Shown here: in pieces, positions 11,090-22,401 of the stretch
Layout: the number at the start of each line of letters is the position of its first letter
Numbering within the stretch: position 1 is the first letter of the stretch
Assembly: GCA_963556695.1 (NCBI GenBank)
Contig: CAUWAG010000004.1
Span: forward strand, 744,001 to 808,000
Source of the DNA: Anthostomella pinea
Lineage: Eukaryota > Ascomycota > Sordariomycetes > Xylariales > Xylariaceae
Length of the DNA stretch: 64,000 nt
Direction: 5' to 3'
The notes under the pieces: model-generated
Seen by the model: only the letters and a program-made list of their open reading frames with translations
What the model was told of the DNA's origin: nothing
Database searches by the model: none
Made by a program: the position numbers and the translations under genes

Positions 11090-12115
11090 TTAATTAAAAT
11101 ATAACTACCTAGGCAATATGTAAAATAAATAACCTTACTACTTAAAAGCAAGTATTATTTATAAAACGCTACTTCGCTCAAAAGGTAAAAGCTAACGTAT
11201 ACGAGATAGAAAAAATACAACTATTTAAACGGTATTTGAAAATAAGTAGTATTATTATTCTAAATTAGGTATTATTTATTAAATGTTACTTATAACAAAC
11301 TAAATAACGCAACTTTTGTTTAAAAGAGCAGCTTTATTAACTTTAAAAAGAGGTTATATAATTAATAATTATATTACAACCATGTAATTATAATAACGTT
11401 ATTAAATATAGTATATTTAACATATGTAATTTTAATATAGTTTATGTTGAAACAGGCTTGAACGATCAATCATAATACTCAAGTATTGGGTCAAGGTCAT
11501 GATGTTGCTGATGGTTGGATTGTGAGGTCTAGCTGGACTTGCAGGTCTGGCTAAGTGTCCTCACAATCCGGTATCTAATCTCTTATTTAATCATACATGT
11601 AGATCTGGTATGGATCGTTTGAAGGTTGAATCGCATAAATCCAACAATTATTATAAAAAGTCCGGCACGCATTATTTAACTTTTTCAATAAAAATATAAC
11701 ATAATCTCACGGTTTTAAGCTATATATAACGCACGTAGCGGGGGAAAAAAGGTTTATTATAAGAAAATAACTACCTTATTTACTACGTTATAACCTTTAT
11801 GTCAGATGTTGGATCCCAGATATGGTGCTCTTAGGTACAGTACCCACTAAAGGGCTATCAAAGAAACAGTGGATCTATCCTGGCATGGTGCAGTATAGTA
11901 TTTAGCTGTAGATTAGCCCTGCCGAGCATACTTGAGAATGACAACAACATTTGCAGCGACCGCTCACACCCCCAAGGCTTGTGACCCTTCTAGAATCTCA
12001 CAATATATAAATTATAATAAAATGGTACTTGTTATTTAAGGCAGCTATTTTAAATAACTTTATCGTATTTGTTTCTAAAGGATAATAGATATAATAAGCT
12101 ACTAGTGGCTGATCT
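11090..12115. repeat. AT-rich block, probable RIP-type repeat relic
   Basis: A sudden change to very A+T-rich sequence dense in TA steps and stop codons, broken by islands of normal composition (about 11,460-11,600 and 11,810-11,990). Two similar segments near 11,151 and 11,268 (both with TATTATTTA and ending in TACTT) differ partly by C/T changes. This is the usual look of a repeat altered by repeat-induced point mutation. No open frame remains, so the original element cannot be named. Borders are approximate. Confidence 0.6.
11517..11569. repeat. 11-bp perfect inverted repeat
   Basis: GGATTGTGAGG at 11517-11527 is matched by CCTCACAATCC at 11559-11569, with 31 nt between. It lies in a GC-normal island inside the AT-rich block and may be part of an old transposon end. 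Confidence 0.7.
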
Positions 12116-12163
12116 AGTGACTGGGATCCACAGTTTGGTCTGTAACGACCAGCGAATCCCCGG

Positions 12164-12312
12164 TGTTGAATACACGGATGATGATTGATTCTATTGATTG
12201 TTGTGCTCTGTGTGCAGAGATTGATTATCTGTCTTCTTGGTGGGTCAGATGCCCTGTGCGTCTCTGCCCCACTGGAGATCTTCCGGTGTCTATCTCCGGC
12301 TCCTATTCAACA
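12164..12312 (+). mobile_element. 149-bp MITE-like element, copy A
   Basis: A short non-coding element with perfect 9-bp terminal inverted repeats (TGTTGAATA at the left, TATTCAACA at the right). It is flanked on both sides by CCCGG, which may be a 5-bp target-site duplication. A second copy of exactly the same length and orientation is at 53825-53973. I count about nine differences in the body, mostly C/T changes. The equal length, the inverted ends and the two unrelated locations identify a mobile unit. It is too short to code for a transposase. The superfamily is not certain. Confidence 0.75.
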
Positions 12313-14080
12313 CCCGGTGTTATACGTTTTATATTTTTTTGTCATTGGACTTGATTCGAGCCCTTGTTGTTTCCGGTTAGATGGACGAACGGAGGAGGTT
12401 TTAGCCCTGGGGTGGCCCGTCTTAAAGCCGAGCGGGGGACCGGAACAGGTCTGGGTCACTCGGTCAAGTCGTGCAACGTGAAAACCCTTTCCTTTTCGAC
12501 ATGCATCAAACATTAGGTATGTACGTTGGCATCTGGCCTCGAGATAATATACCTACTGTACAGAAGCACTCAAGGGTGGAGGTTGTCTGCTGTCGTTGAG
12601 TGTCCCGCTGCGTCCCCAATGCCGACATCTGCAAACTACTGCCGTGCATCAGCGACCTTCCAATACCCCCCTGTTCCGCGGGTTAACTCAACTGGAGGCT
12701 CATCTTCATGATAGAGCTAGCCTGATTTCTTTCAGTCAAGATGGGTCCCAGGGCCCGATGCTATGCGGCTTGGTTGAATCTATCTTCATGTTTTGCCATG
12801 TGACAGTCGCGACTTTTGGAAGCTTGCGGTCCGAGATGTCTTCAGGTCTACGCCGAGTGGGGTTTATGCCTGATCCTGGCAGTGGCATGTGAACCCCCAA
12901 ATTATTATCCAGGATCCCAACAATCAACGCGCCTGCCCGACATTCTATCATAAGGTAAGGTATGGAACAGGACTCAAGAGGAGATAGATGCAACGCCGCT
13001 GCCCCGCCAGGAACAGAACCACAGAACCAGAGGGGGTCGCTGACGGCCGAACGGGGAAAGGGGTCGCGCGACAGCGTTGGACCAGCACGAGAATGGAGGC
13101 AGATAAGCTCCAGCTTCCACTGGCCCATCGTCCAATGAAGGCGTGCGACGATGGCGGGATGGCTGCCCGGTGGGGTCGGCGGGAAGGCACATGCAGAACA
13201 ACCAGTAGCACGACAGAGAGGTCGGGTGTATGCATCCCGTATTCATCAGTAATCGTAATGTCATCCAGATCTCCAGATAGGCACATCTGCAAGTAGAAGC
13301 ACAGGTCACCAATGAAGGGCAAAGAGGGCCCAATGGCGAATGAGAACCCAGTACCGGTATGCGGGCGACTGGAAGGCAGACGGGAGGCAGAGGCTGAGCA
13401 GCAGGGTGCCGACGGGTTACCGTACGTGGACAATGCTGGCTGCTGATTCGCCAATTGACACATGTAGGTACTGCCTCTGTAGGTACCTAGGTAGTATACC
13501 TGTGTCTCGGTCTCTTTGTCGCTGGTTCTAGACCAACAGGACATATACCGGTAAATAAAGAGACCACCAGCCTTTCCGAAAATATGGCAACTTATATTTC
13601 TGTTCCTTTTTACCCATCAAGTTTCAACCACAGGGTCATCGACTGATAAGACTCTTATCTGCACCAAGTTCCGTCGCCGGGTTGCACCTGGACTCTGAAG
13701 GTTCCTGCCTTGAATCAAACGGTTGTTTTCCGTACCCACAGTGCATGTCATCGTACCTTGCAAGTTTCCACTGACTCCAGCTCACTCCGCCTGTCCGCCA
13801 ACTGCCTTCGTCCACTTCTTCTGTGCATGTGCTGCGCTGCGGCTGCGCTGCGTCGCCTGCAACCTCCAGTCGCTCTCGCGTTCAGCTGGTGTTGCGCCCT
13901 ACATCCCATCACATCCTACCTCCGACACCTCCGACACCTCCTATAACGCAGAAAGGCACTGCCACATTTGAGACTTGCCGACCCAATTGGACGCAAGGGA
14001 GAAGGAAGAGAGAGAAAACAAAAGAAAAGGAAGGGAGAAGAGAGAGCGGCTGGGGACGACATGCCAAGCGTGCAAATAAT
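12313..14080. other. Intergenic, SPX gene upstream region
   Basis: About 1.8 kb with no supported gene. An open frame of 198 codons at 12948-13544 on the minus strand has no motif and biased composition. The last few hundred bases, pyrimidine-rich and then purine-rich, probably hold the promoter and 5' UTR of the SPX gene. Confidence 0.4.
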
Positions 14081-15717
14081 ATGAAATACGGCCAGCGCTT
14101 CGAGGAGGCTTCCGTCCCGGGCTGGAGTCTGCACAACATCGACTACACTGCCCTGAAGCACCAGATCAAGACACATACCTCCAAGGCCCAGGCCACCGCC
14201 ATCGCAATCCCGGGCCAGCAGGACCACGCCCTCGAGAAGTTCGAGAATGCTTTCTACCACGAGCTGTGCAGCCAGCACGGCCGCGTCCATCTCTTTGTCA
14301 CCAGCAAGGCCGATGAGATCGCCCGCCGTCTACGTATGTTCTACCTATGTTGCTCATTGGCGTTGCTAACCGAAACTTTGACTCCCGCGCAGGTCACCTC
14401 TCCGACCTCTTAAACCAGCTGATAATACGATGTGCCGACTCCCGTGGCGTCTCTGTCAAGCGACAACGACGCTTCTCGAGATACCAATCGCAAATTGAAG
14501 AGTGCGGCCGGGATACCAGGGCACTGGCCAGGTTTGTCGACGCTCAAGTTACCGCCTTTCGCAAGATCCTTAAGAAGTACAAGGTATGCAACCCACCGCT
14601 AGGAGTAGGAACCCGTCACAGTCATGCAGGACGGATAACTCAACACGTATCGTGTAACAAGACGAGACCACAAACAGATCACTGACTTGTGCCTGGCATC
14701 TTGTAGAAGTGGACCGCTTCCACCACCCTGAGCGCTCGGTTCAACGAGAACGTTCTCGGTTCCCCCAAGAGCTTCACGACGCGGGACCTTCGGCCACTAC
14801 AGCTGCAGTATCAAGAGTTGCTCCTTACCCTCGAGGCTGCATCGCCTGTCGGCACAACCGCATCCGAACTATCGCAATCCCGATCGCCTTCCCGCCGCGG
14901 CAGTAGGCGACGCGCTCACACACCACCGGCGCTCATTACAACATATTGGAACGAATACGAGCACGGCAGCGAGGCCGGAGATTACGGCGACCACGACGAC
15001 GGTGCGTACGCCATTTACATCGACCCCGACGCGAGCGCCGACATTCCGGGCCTCGTGTATATCAAGACCCTGTTCACGGCGCCCGTCGACAAGATGCGGC
15101 ACTGGCTGAAGAGATCACGGGTAACATCCGCTTCTTCCGGCAGCACAATAGTAGCATCACCATCATCGCCGGAGACGCAATCACTACTCAACCACGACAA
15201 TCGCAATAATAATAACCGCCATACAAACAACCGTACCACGATAGACTCCAACACCACACCCACTGACTACTTCAGCATCACCCGCCCAGCCACCACTCCG
15301 ACGACCGATGCCGAAGCCACCGACGAGGAGTACACATCGTCCGATGACCAACGCCACCTGGGCTCCCGCTCGTTTGGCGGAGAGGCGGCCCTCGTGCACC
15401 ACAAAGTGGCCATATATCGAGATCGCATCCTAACCCGAAGCGTTGTCCTGGCATTCGCGGCCGCATTTGTGCTGCTCATAATATCGGGTGTGCTGATCGC
15501 GACGGGACGGCATCGACAGCGCCTCGAGGTCGACGCGGGCGTAACGGTTGGCTCAGTTGCTAGCCTGTTCTGCGCTTGCATGGGGCTTGGCGCCATGTTG
15601 TACCGCCAGTTCCCAACTGGGTACATGTATTGCTCCGCCGTGTGGATAACATTCTTAGCCCTATGCGTGCTGAATGGGATGTTGCTTGTGCTCGTGGTAG
15701 GGAGTAACGGCTTATGA
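14081..15717 (+). CDS. SPX-domain membrane protein
   Basis: SPX domains sense inositol pyrophosphates and so phosphate status. Three exons: 14081-14333, 14393-14583 and 14707-15717, with introns of 59 and 123 nt; the product is 484 aa. It starts MKYGQRFEEASVPGWSLHNI, the usual SPX beginning, and the SPX region runs across all three exons (RFSRYQSQIEECGRDTRALA; FRKILKKYKKWTA). The middle is low-complexity, rich in Ser, Thr and Asn. The C-terminal 100 residues form three likely membrane spans (about 392-415, 426-447, 453-480). The order resembles vacuolar VTC-type proteins, but no polyphosphate polymerase domain is present. A vacuolar or other endomembrane location is an inference. Confidence 0.85.
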
Positions 15718-17216
15718 CACTGGCTTGGTGTCCCATTCGTTCACACGGATGGATGCTTTCTCCTCGCTTTTTTCCTACGGTCTTCAGCTGGCGGACGCGG
15801 TATAGCAACGGCTAGGCAGTGTAGGATATCTCTATAGGAACACGGCGTCATCACGATAGTCAGGTGCTATGAGGGTTATGAGGATGGTATCTTCCTCGAG
15901 GACAGAACATGACGGCGCAGGCATCAACGCCAAATCTGTATATATACCAGCTGGGTCGGGACAGAGTGCATCGATACTGGGTAGGTGTCAGGCATGGATG
16001 GGTCAAGGGCTCGGCGATTTTCTTTGTTTCTCTACAGTTGTATTCTGGAGCGGCCTGGTACAGACACGATACCCACTGGGCAGATATCAACTACGTCAAA
16101 AACACATTGCGTCGGAACTATTCTTAGCGATGCTGACTGCCGCCCATCTTGTATGTATGAATAGGAACTATGGCGACAGAGAAGATGCAATGATACCACG
16201 TGGATGAATATCCGAACATGCTGATGAGTCCAAGTTCCGCATTAGTGCGTAATATCGTGGGATGTATTTACCAGAACGCTGCTAAGAAGACCATTCTGGT
16301 CTCCTTTTATCAGAACTACGGGCCAGTCTTGTCTTACGTAGGTAGGTAGGTTAGGTAACCTTTCCACCTACCTTGTCTACCTTAGACATTTACTCGCCTG
16401 TCGCGTAACGTACATGTAGCCGCAATAAAGATGCAGCAAGTCAAGCGGTCACAGTACCCAAACCCCTTGATATATTCATCCCGCACCTCCTGCGACAGGA
16501 AAGAACCTGTAAGTCACAGATAGCAGATTTGTCTCGAGTCACAATCATCCTCATCAACAATTAGTAGTATATTCGCGTACTACGTAGATAATCAGTATAT
16601 ATCGACGCCTTTCGCGTCTGTTGAAGATTTCTTTCTTTCTACATGGTGCAAACGCACTTGCTGCTTGCCAGGAAGGCTAAGCAGCATCATAAATAGGTAC
16701 TTATGTTGGACTAGCAGGAGCCAACCCTCCTGGGTATCATGACTCCAGATGGCGTAATAGCCATTGCAGGGTACTTTAGGTATCCCGTCTCTCCCGCAGC
16801 CCCTCTCCCCCTTTTTGATTTTCCCCTTGGGGACCAAGCATCTTGCTGTCGTCCAATCCACCGCATCCAATTGACGAATCTCTTACATATCCCTTCTCGT
16901 GGCCGAAACCGTGCATGTCGACACGCCGGGTAAACTCCTAGTACCCTTTTATCCCCCGTTCTGTTCGCCTGTCCTAAATCCCCCGATGCGTTTCCAATGC
17001 CCTTCAACCTTCAGCCTGCAGACATATGCTCCGAAGACAAGAAAAAAACAATAACGCCAAGGTTGAGTGGGATTCCCTCCGTGCGCCTGTTGCGCATGAA
17101 GCCACCATATACAAGGCAGACAATTAACGCCCCCCTTTAAACCCCCCGCCCGCTCGAAATCACCTTATACAATCACCAAGACCCAAATATTGCACGTGTC
17201 TTAGGGGCCCGTAACG
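15718..17216. other. Convergent spacer
   Basis: Between the 3' ends of the SPX gene and the Zn2Cys6 gene. It has GGTAGG/CCTACC-type short repeats near 16,335-16,380 and no coding motifs. An open frame at 16592-16870 is not supported. Confidence 0.4.
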
Positions 17217-19678
17217 TCATCGGAAGTCGTAGCTATTAATGCGAGGCGGCGGGGCTATCGAGGTGTTCCTGAGGTAATGTCTTCGGTCGAGGCCCGTCTT
17301 GCGTTCGAGCGAGCTCATCATTTTCTCTGCGATGGATAACCTCGGTCAGTTTATGTTTCCTTCTTGAACGCCGTGTATATTGTGGCACGTGCAACAGGAG
17401 GGCTGGGCCCAAAAGCAATTACTTCGTCGCCGAGGGGCAAACGACGGAAAGAGACGAAGAGTGAACGTACCGGCAATGCCCCAACGGAAGCTGAACAGCA
17501 GCAGGCTCTCGAACTTCTCACCAATGGCCGCGTGGCCCTTGGCGCTGTCCTCCGGGTAGATGCGTAGCATGCTGGCCCAGGCTATGATGACGAAGTAGCA
17601 GGTGGCGCCGGCGGGCGCACATAGAAAGGCTGGGGACCTCGGCGCCGCATTAAACTGTTCGTTGATCTTGCATGATATGTCGGTGGACATCTGGCACGCG
17701 AAGCGGAGGGCCGTCAGAGCAACCGTAAACTCATGTGAAGATTCGATCTGGGACGGCGATGTTTGCTCGAGGATGGGGAGGTAGGGTATGTACAATGCGA
17801 ACAATGCGCTACATTTGGTTCTCGTCAGCACTCTGTTCAAGCCGTCAGGACGCAATGGAGAATCCAGTCCCGTCATCCGGAGGTTTATTACCTTATAAGC
17901 ATAGCAAAACAATCAAGTGTCGTCTCCCATTCTAGGCTGTCTCCAATAAGCGATAGCGTCGCCTTCCTGATCTCGTCGTCCAAGGCCGCATATGTACTGA
18001 TAAGGGGGACTTTCCCCGGCCTCATCTCCCGTTCCTTGTCTAGCTTCAAGGCACTGTGGAAGAGGCTGGAAACCTTGGCAGACAGCTGGAAGGAGCCGAG
18101 CTGTTTCGAGCCGACCTGTATACCTGTACCCAGATGCCGGTTGATCGTCGGTGCCGACAAACGTAAGGGTGACACATCGAGTGGCGCGGATCCCAGGGTA
18201 CTGGGCAATGGCGTCAGAGGAGGTGTATCGGGAAGCAAGGTACTTGGGCTCGGGCTCTCCAGGATGAACGGCAAGTGCCTTGTGGTCTCATCTTGGTGTA
18301 TGAATCTGGGAAGATGTCAACATTGTAGGACAACAGTCGGAAAGGGGTGATAGCATGGAACGGAATAGCGACCGGAATGATGTACAGGAAACCGCAGCCG
18401 ATGCTGTGAAAGGTGTTCAACTCACTGTTCGAGAATGAACATCCCCCACCAGAGACAACCATTCTGCTCCTCCTCCAGATTCGACATAGGCTCGTCATCT
18501 CCGCTGTCATGCAATTGGCCTGGCTTGATATTCAAGACCCGAGCCACGCCTATGATCTGGCTCAAAGTTTGATATGCCGCTTCCATTTCACCATGACCAT
18601 ATTCGTACATCGCAATCAAGGCACCGCATTGTACAAGCTCGATGCTCGGCAGCGGACCGCCCGCGCAGCGAACTAGTAATAAACCCGACATCCTTTTGGC
18701 GGTGCGGTACGTCTCATCAAACATGTGCTGCTCGCCAGCGTCGGTCATCCGCATGCGAATGGTAAGGTACATGGCGACAACGAGTAGTGCCACCTCCTTG
18801 AGCACCATATCAGGTGTCGTGGTGTGCCCGGGAGGGGTGGCCTGCATGGCTACTTGGTTGTCGGTGTGGCTGTTCGAATAAGGAGGTGATGACTGTGAGT
18901 CTGCAGGGGAAGGCGCATCAAGCATGGCGAGGAGCCGGCACAGCTGCTGATTGAACAAAGCCGGGTGGACAACAGCAAACCATGGATGGATGCAGTGGAA
19001 GAAAAGCGTTATCGAATAGCGCCAGTCGACATGTGACGACTCTCCTTGAGCAGCATCCAGGGATACGAGAGACAGAATCTGCGAGATAGTGATGCCTTCG
19101 AGCGGCTCAACTCCGGCGAATAGTGCGTCGCTCGAAAGCGAGTGATGCTGAAACAGGACGACTTGAGCGCCAATGTTGTTCGGGTTATTGACGACCGGGT
19201 CTTGTATATAATAACATTTGGCGTTCAACCTGTCCTAACCGATCAGTTGCCATAGCTTTTTACCACTGGTGGATCTCCCAGCAAGGCATAAATGAATATG
19301 ATCTGATCCCATCCCGACTCCTGCTGTCCACGCAACCAAAGGGGCTCGTCGGACATCAGCAGCAGAAGCCCTGTGGCACCTTACGAGAGGGGAACGTGGC
19401 GGGTGTGGAGCATACCTGGTGCATCTGTCGCAGAAGGGCAGCTTCTTGTCGCATTTCCGCTTGGAAGCACGGCATTTCTCACACGCCCTGGGCGCCTGGC
19501 CCTCGAGCATCAAGTGCCTTCCATTCATAGTGGTGTTGCTGTCAAAAGCGGTACTGGAGCTTGCCGAGAAACATTGTCGTCTGGGTGATGGACCGGGCGA
19601 AGACCCCGACGCCGTCGACGTGGTATCTGACGCAGGCACGTACGACCGCACCGATGAGATATGTTCTGCCCGCATCAT
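17217..19678 (-). CDS. Zn2Cys6 transcription factor
   Basis: A fungal binuclear zinc-cluster regulator. Five exons on the minus strand: 19678-19416, 19229-18426, 18305-17892, 17808-17471 and 17326-17217, all with GT-AG borders and agreeing phases; 642 aa. The zinc cluster is CEKCRASKRKC, then FCDRCTR, with the sixth Cys supplied after the first intron (LNAKC): Cys66, 69, 76, 83, 86 and 93. The middle holds a fungal-specific regulatory domain (WRYSITLFFHCIHPWFAVVH, then ALLVVAMYLTIRMR). The C-terminal region has hydrophobic stretches normal for this family. The last acceptor (ATCGCAG at 17327) was chosen because it is in phase and follows a CTGAC branch site. The regulated genes are unknown; the nearest candidate is the GH3 gene 2.7 kb upstream, but nothing in the sequence proves a link. 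Confidence 0.85.
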
Positions 19679-20617
19679 GATGGCTGTCGCCGGAGTTGGA
19701 GTGTCGTGGAGCCAGCTGTAGGCGGCCAGAATGAAGCAGGGGCCAATGGATGGAATACCCGAGGTTTCCTAGGGGCAAGGTATCTAAGACGACGCCGGCA
19801 GCAGAGTCGGACGTTGACACTCGACCACACTGCCGTTCCCCTTGCTTTGACAAGTCCGATGTGGCGATGGGTGGTGTGCACGGGGACAATGTCTTGGGCG
19901 TGGGCGCAGCCTTACAGACCAAGTATGATGTAGTCCCGAGGATCCGGCAAAGTCATTGATGTAGGTCCTGGGGTTCCAGAGCGGGCGATTCTCTGACAGT
20001 ATCAAGATCGATATGCATACAAGCACACAAGGCAGTGTCAGACCTTGGGTGGTGTCTCGGGTAAAGGAGGCAACGTTGTAGTAGGCACGCCAGCACTTGT
20101 ATGTATGACCAAGGTGCTCCGAACAGCTAGCGACGGCCAGAGGGGATGCTGCCAAGTCCGGTCTCTTGTGAGGGCGGGAGGAGGGATGATGGATCAGTGG
20201 AACACGACAGCGTCGAAGGGGAGCCCGCCTCGATGTCTTTTGGCTGTCTGTCTGGCTGTCTGGCTGGCTGTGTGTCTGGTCGGCTGTGTAGGCACAGTAG
20301 TTTTGGATCGCGGTCCCACACAACAGAGCTCGAGGAACGACTCAGGCTGTCAGGACGTTGAGGATCGGTCAGGTGATTTCTTCGCCGTTGTCGGGTCGAA
20401 GACGGAAGTTGTGAGCAATCAGGAGCGAGAAACAAACTGGAGACTCGAGAGCATGGGAAATTATGGCGTGGTATCTGCCCGGTGGCCGTCCCGTATCAAC
20501 TTGGAAGATCCCCGCGATCAGGGCTCTAGGGGTCGACGGGCTAACCTTGCTAGTAACGTTGGAGTAGGCGTTATGAAGAGGCAGGCTAGGAGATAGGAGA
20601 CAAGTGAGGTACTATTA

Positions 20618-20653
20618 TGTAGGGGCATGTAGGGGCATGTAGGGGCATGTAGG
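20618..20653. repeat. 10-bp tandem repeat
   Basis: The unit GTAGGGGCAT is repeated about 3.5 times head to tail. A GGCACTGGCACTGGCGCTGG-type imperfect array follows at about 20,665-20,700. Confidence 0.85.
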
Positions 20654-21169
20654 TCTCCGATCTGGCACCGGCACTGGCACTGGCGCTGGCGCTGGTGCTA
20701 CTGCAACTCGAGAGAACGTCGCCAGCGTCGCCACCAGGGTCCAGACCACACCCTGACCAGTGACCACTTGGCTCAGGCTGGTGGCGTTCCATTCGTCCAA
20801 GCAGTATCACTTCAGGAGTCGGTGAGGTAGGTATGTAGCCAGGTAGCCCTGAGTTATAAGTGGCTGTATATAGTTCATGAAGCTGGCCATGCGAGGCTGA
20901 CCGCTGACGAGAAATGGGCCATGACTTCAAATAACAAGCAAAGGGCATCGGCCTTCGCTAATCTAGAAGGATTCCCTTCCCGGTCACGGCCAGACTCCAG
21001 TGCAGTCCGTCCACTGCGTCTGGTTCAGTGGTTCTCGATGACCGAAATCGGAAAAGGCCTGTGATGAGCATTGAGCAGAGCAGCGGTGATGACCTCGTCC
21101 GATACTGCAGTGCAGCATCGCGAGATGAAGGGCAGCTGCGTGAGTTATTTTCTTTTCTCGCCTTTAGCT

Positions 21170-21222
21170 GGTGAGTGGTGAGTGGTGAGTGGTGAGTGGT
21201 GAGTGGTGAGTGGTGAGTGGTG
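21170..21222. repeat. 7-bp tandem repeat
   Basis: The unit GTGAGTG is repeated about seven times without change. Such arrays vary between strains. Confidence 0.85.
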
Positions 21223-21582
21223 ACACGGTGTACGGGCATCATCGTCATGCGGTGCAATTAACAAGAAGCAAGAAAGCAAGATCCATGGCATTGGGTTCGT
21301 GGATCGAGCCAGTCACCGGTCAGGACCGTGAGGCAGGCCTGGGCCGCCCGGGGTCGTGCGTGGCCTGCAGTAGTGTTGATACCTGGGCACCTAGCATCGG
21401 GGGCCACTCGGCATTGGCAAACCTGCTTACCTAGTAGGTGCATTAGTTCTGGACTGTCATGACTGTCATCGACGGTCTGACGGTGAACGTACATACATCT
21501 GTAGCAGGTAGATTGTTAGCTGCATAATTCAGAAACAAGCCTCTTCATCAGTTCATGTTTCGGGCCTCTTGCAGGATACGGC

Positions 21583-21627
21583 AGGCGGGTAGGCAGGCAT
21601 GGCGGGTAGGCAGGCATGGCGGGTAGG
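21583..21627. repeat. 17-bp tandem repeat
   Basis: The unit GCGGGTAGGCAGGCATG is repeated about 2.6 times. Confidence 0.8.
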
Positions 21628-22401
21628 AAGGACAAGACCTGCAAAAGAGTCAGGCCATATGTACATATAAAGTGAGACACAACGAGTGAGACAAACCGAG
21701 ATAAAAGGTCAGGCAGACGCCCGCCTGTGACTGTGACACTCCAGTCTTGCCTCCTTCCTTCCTGCCTCCATCCTGCCTCTCTCTTGCTCCAGGGACCTAC
21801 CTACCTGCATCAACTCGTTGTCAGTGTCACATGCATTCCGGCACCTGCGCCCAACCGACATCGATTCATCCCGGCAGCTGCCCGAGTGGTTGAGGTCTTA
21901 CCGTCTTTCCCGCGGAATTGCTTGTTAACCTAGACGGGTAAACTTTATTAGACTTTGCTATAATACCTAGTTGAAAAGCCATTGCTAGAACATAAAGTAA
22001 GGCCGGGGATCCTCTGGTAACAGCATGGGGAACGGGCCGACATGTCTATGGCGCAAAACTTTCAGCCGCTTGTAGGTCGCTCCGCGGAGGTCTTCGTGTT
22101 AGCTTATTAATAATCCCTACCGCTATGTAGTTTGAGTTGTGCAAGTACTGTAGCAGAACTAATAAAACTGACTGTGAAAGTATTTGATTTCAAATCGGGG
22201 CCGCCGTCTTGTCTCGGCAGACGTCTTCGGCTTCTCCACGTTGACCACGGCTTTCCTTTGCCGAACCAAATTCAAACCCCAACGCCTTCCAATGCCATGC
22301 CGTCCACGGCTGTCTCCAAGAGGTATCACGAAGTTTAAATTCGAGCTAAGACCACCACTACGAACTCCTGATTCCTAAACCATGCAGTTTTACAGCAGCC
22401 G

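Larger units (their letters stand above)
19679..22401. other. Long upstream spacer with tandem repeats
   Basis: About 2.7 kb between the Zn2Cys6 gene start and the GH3 gene end. It has three short tandem arrays (listed separately) and no reading frame with motifs. Sequence near 21,876 resembles the 5' part of a class II tRNA but lacks a matching 3' half. Confidence 0.45.

Noticed and set aside
12948..13544. Minus-strand open frame of 198 codons
   Set aside because: Ser/Pro/Leu-biased with no motif or clear splice partners; treated as chance.
21870..22210. Sequence resembling the 5' half of a class II tRNA (GCCCGAGTGGTTGAGG)
   Set aside because: No matching acceptor stem or T-arm within tRNA length; the closest B-box-like sequence is about 300 bp away.
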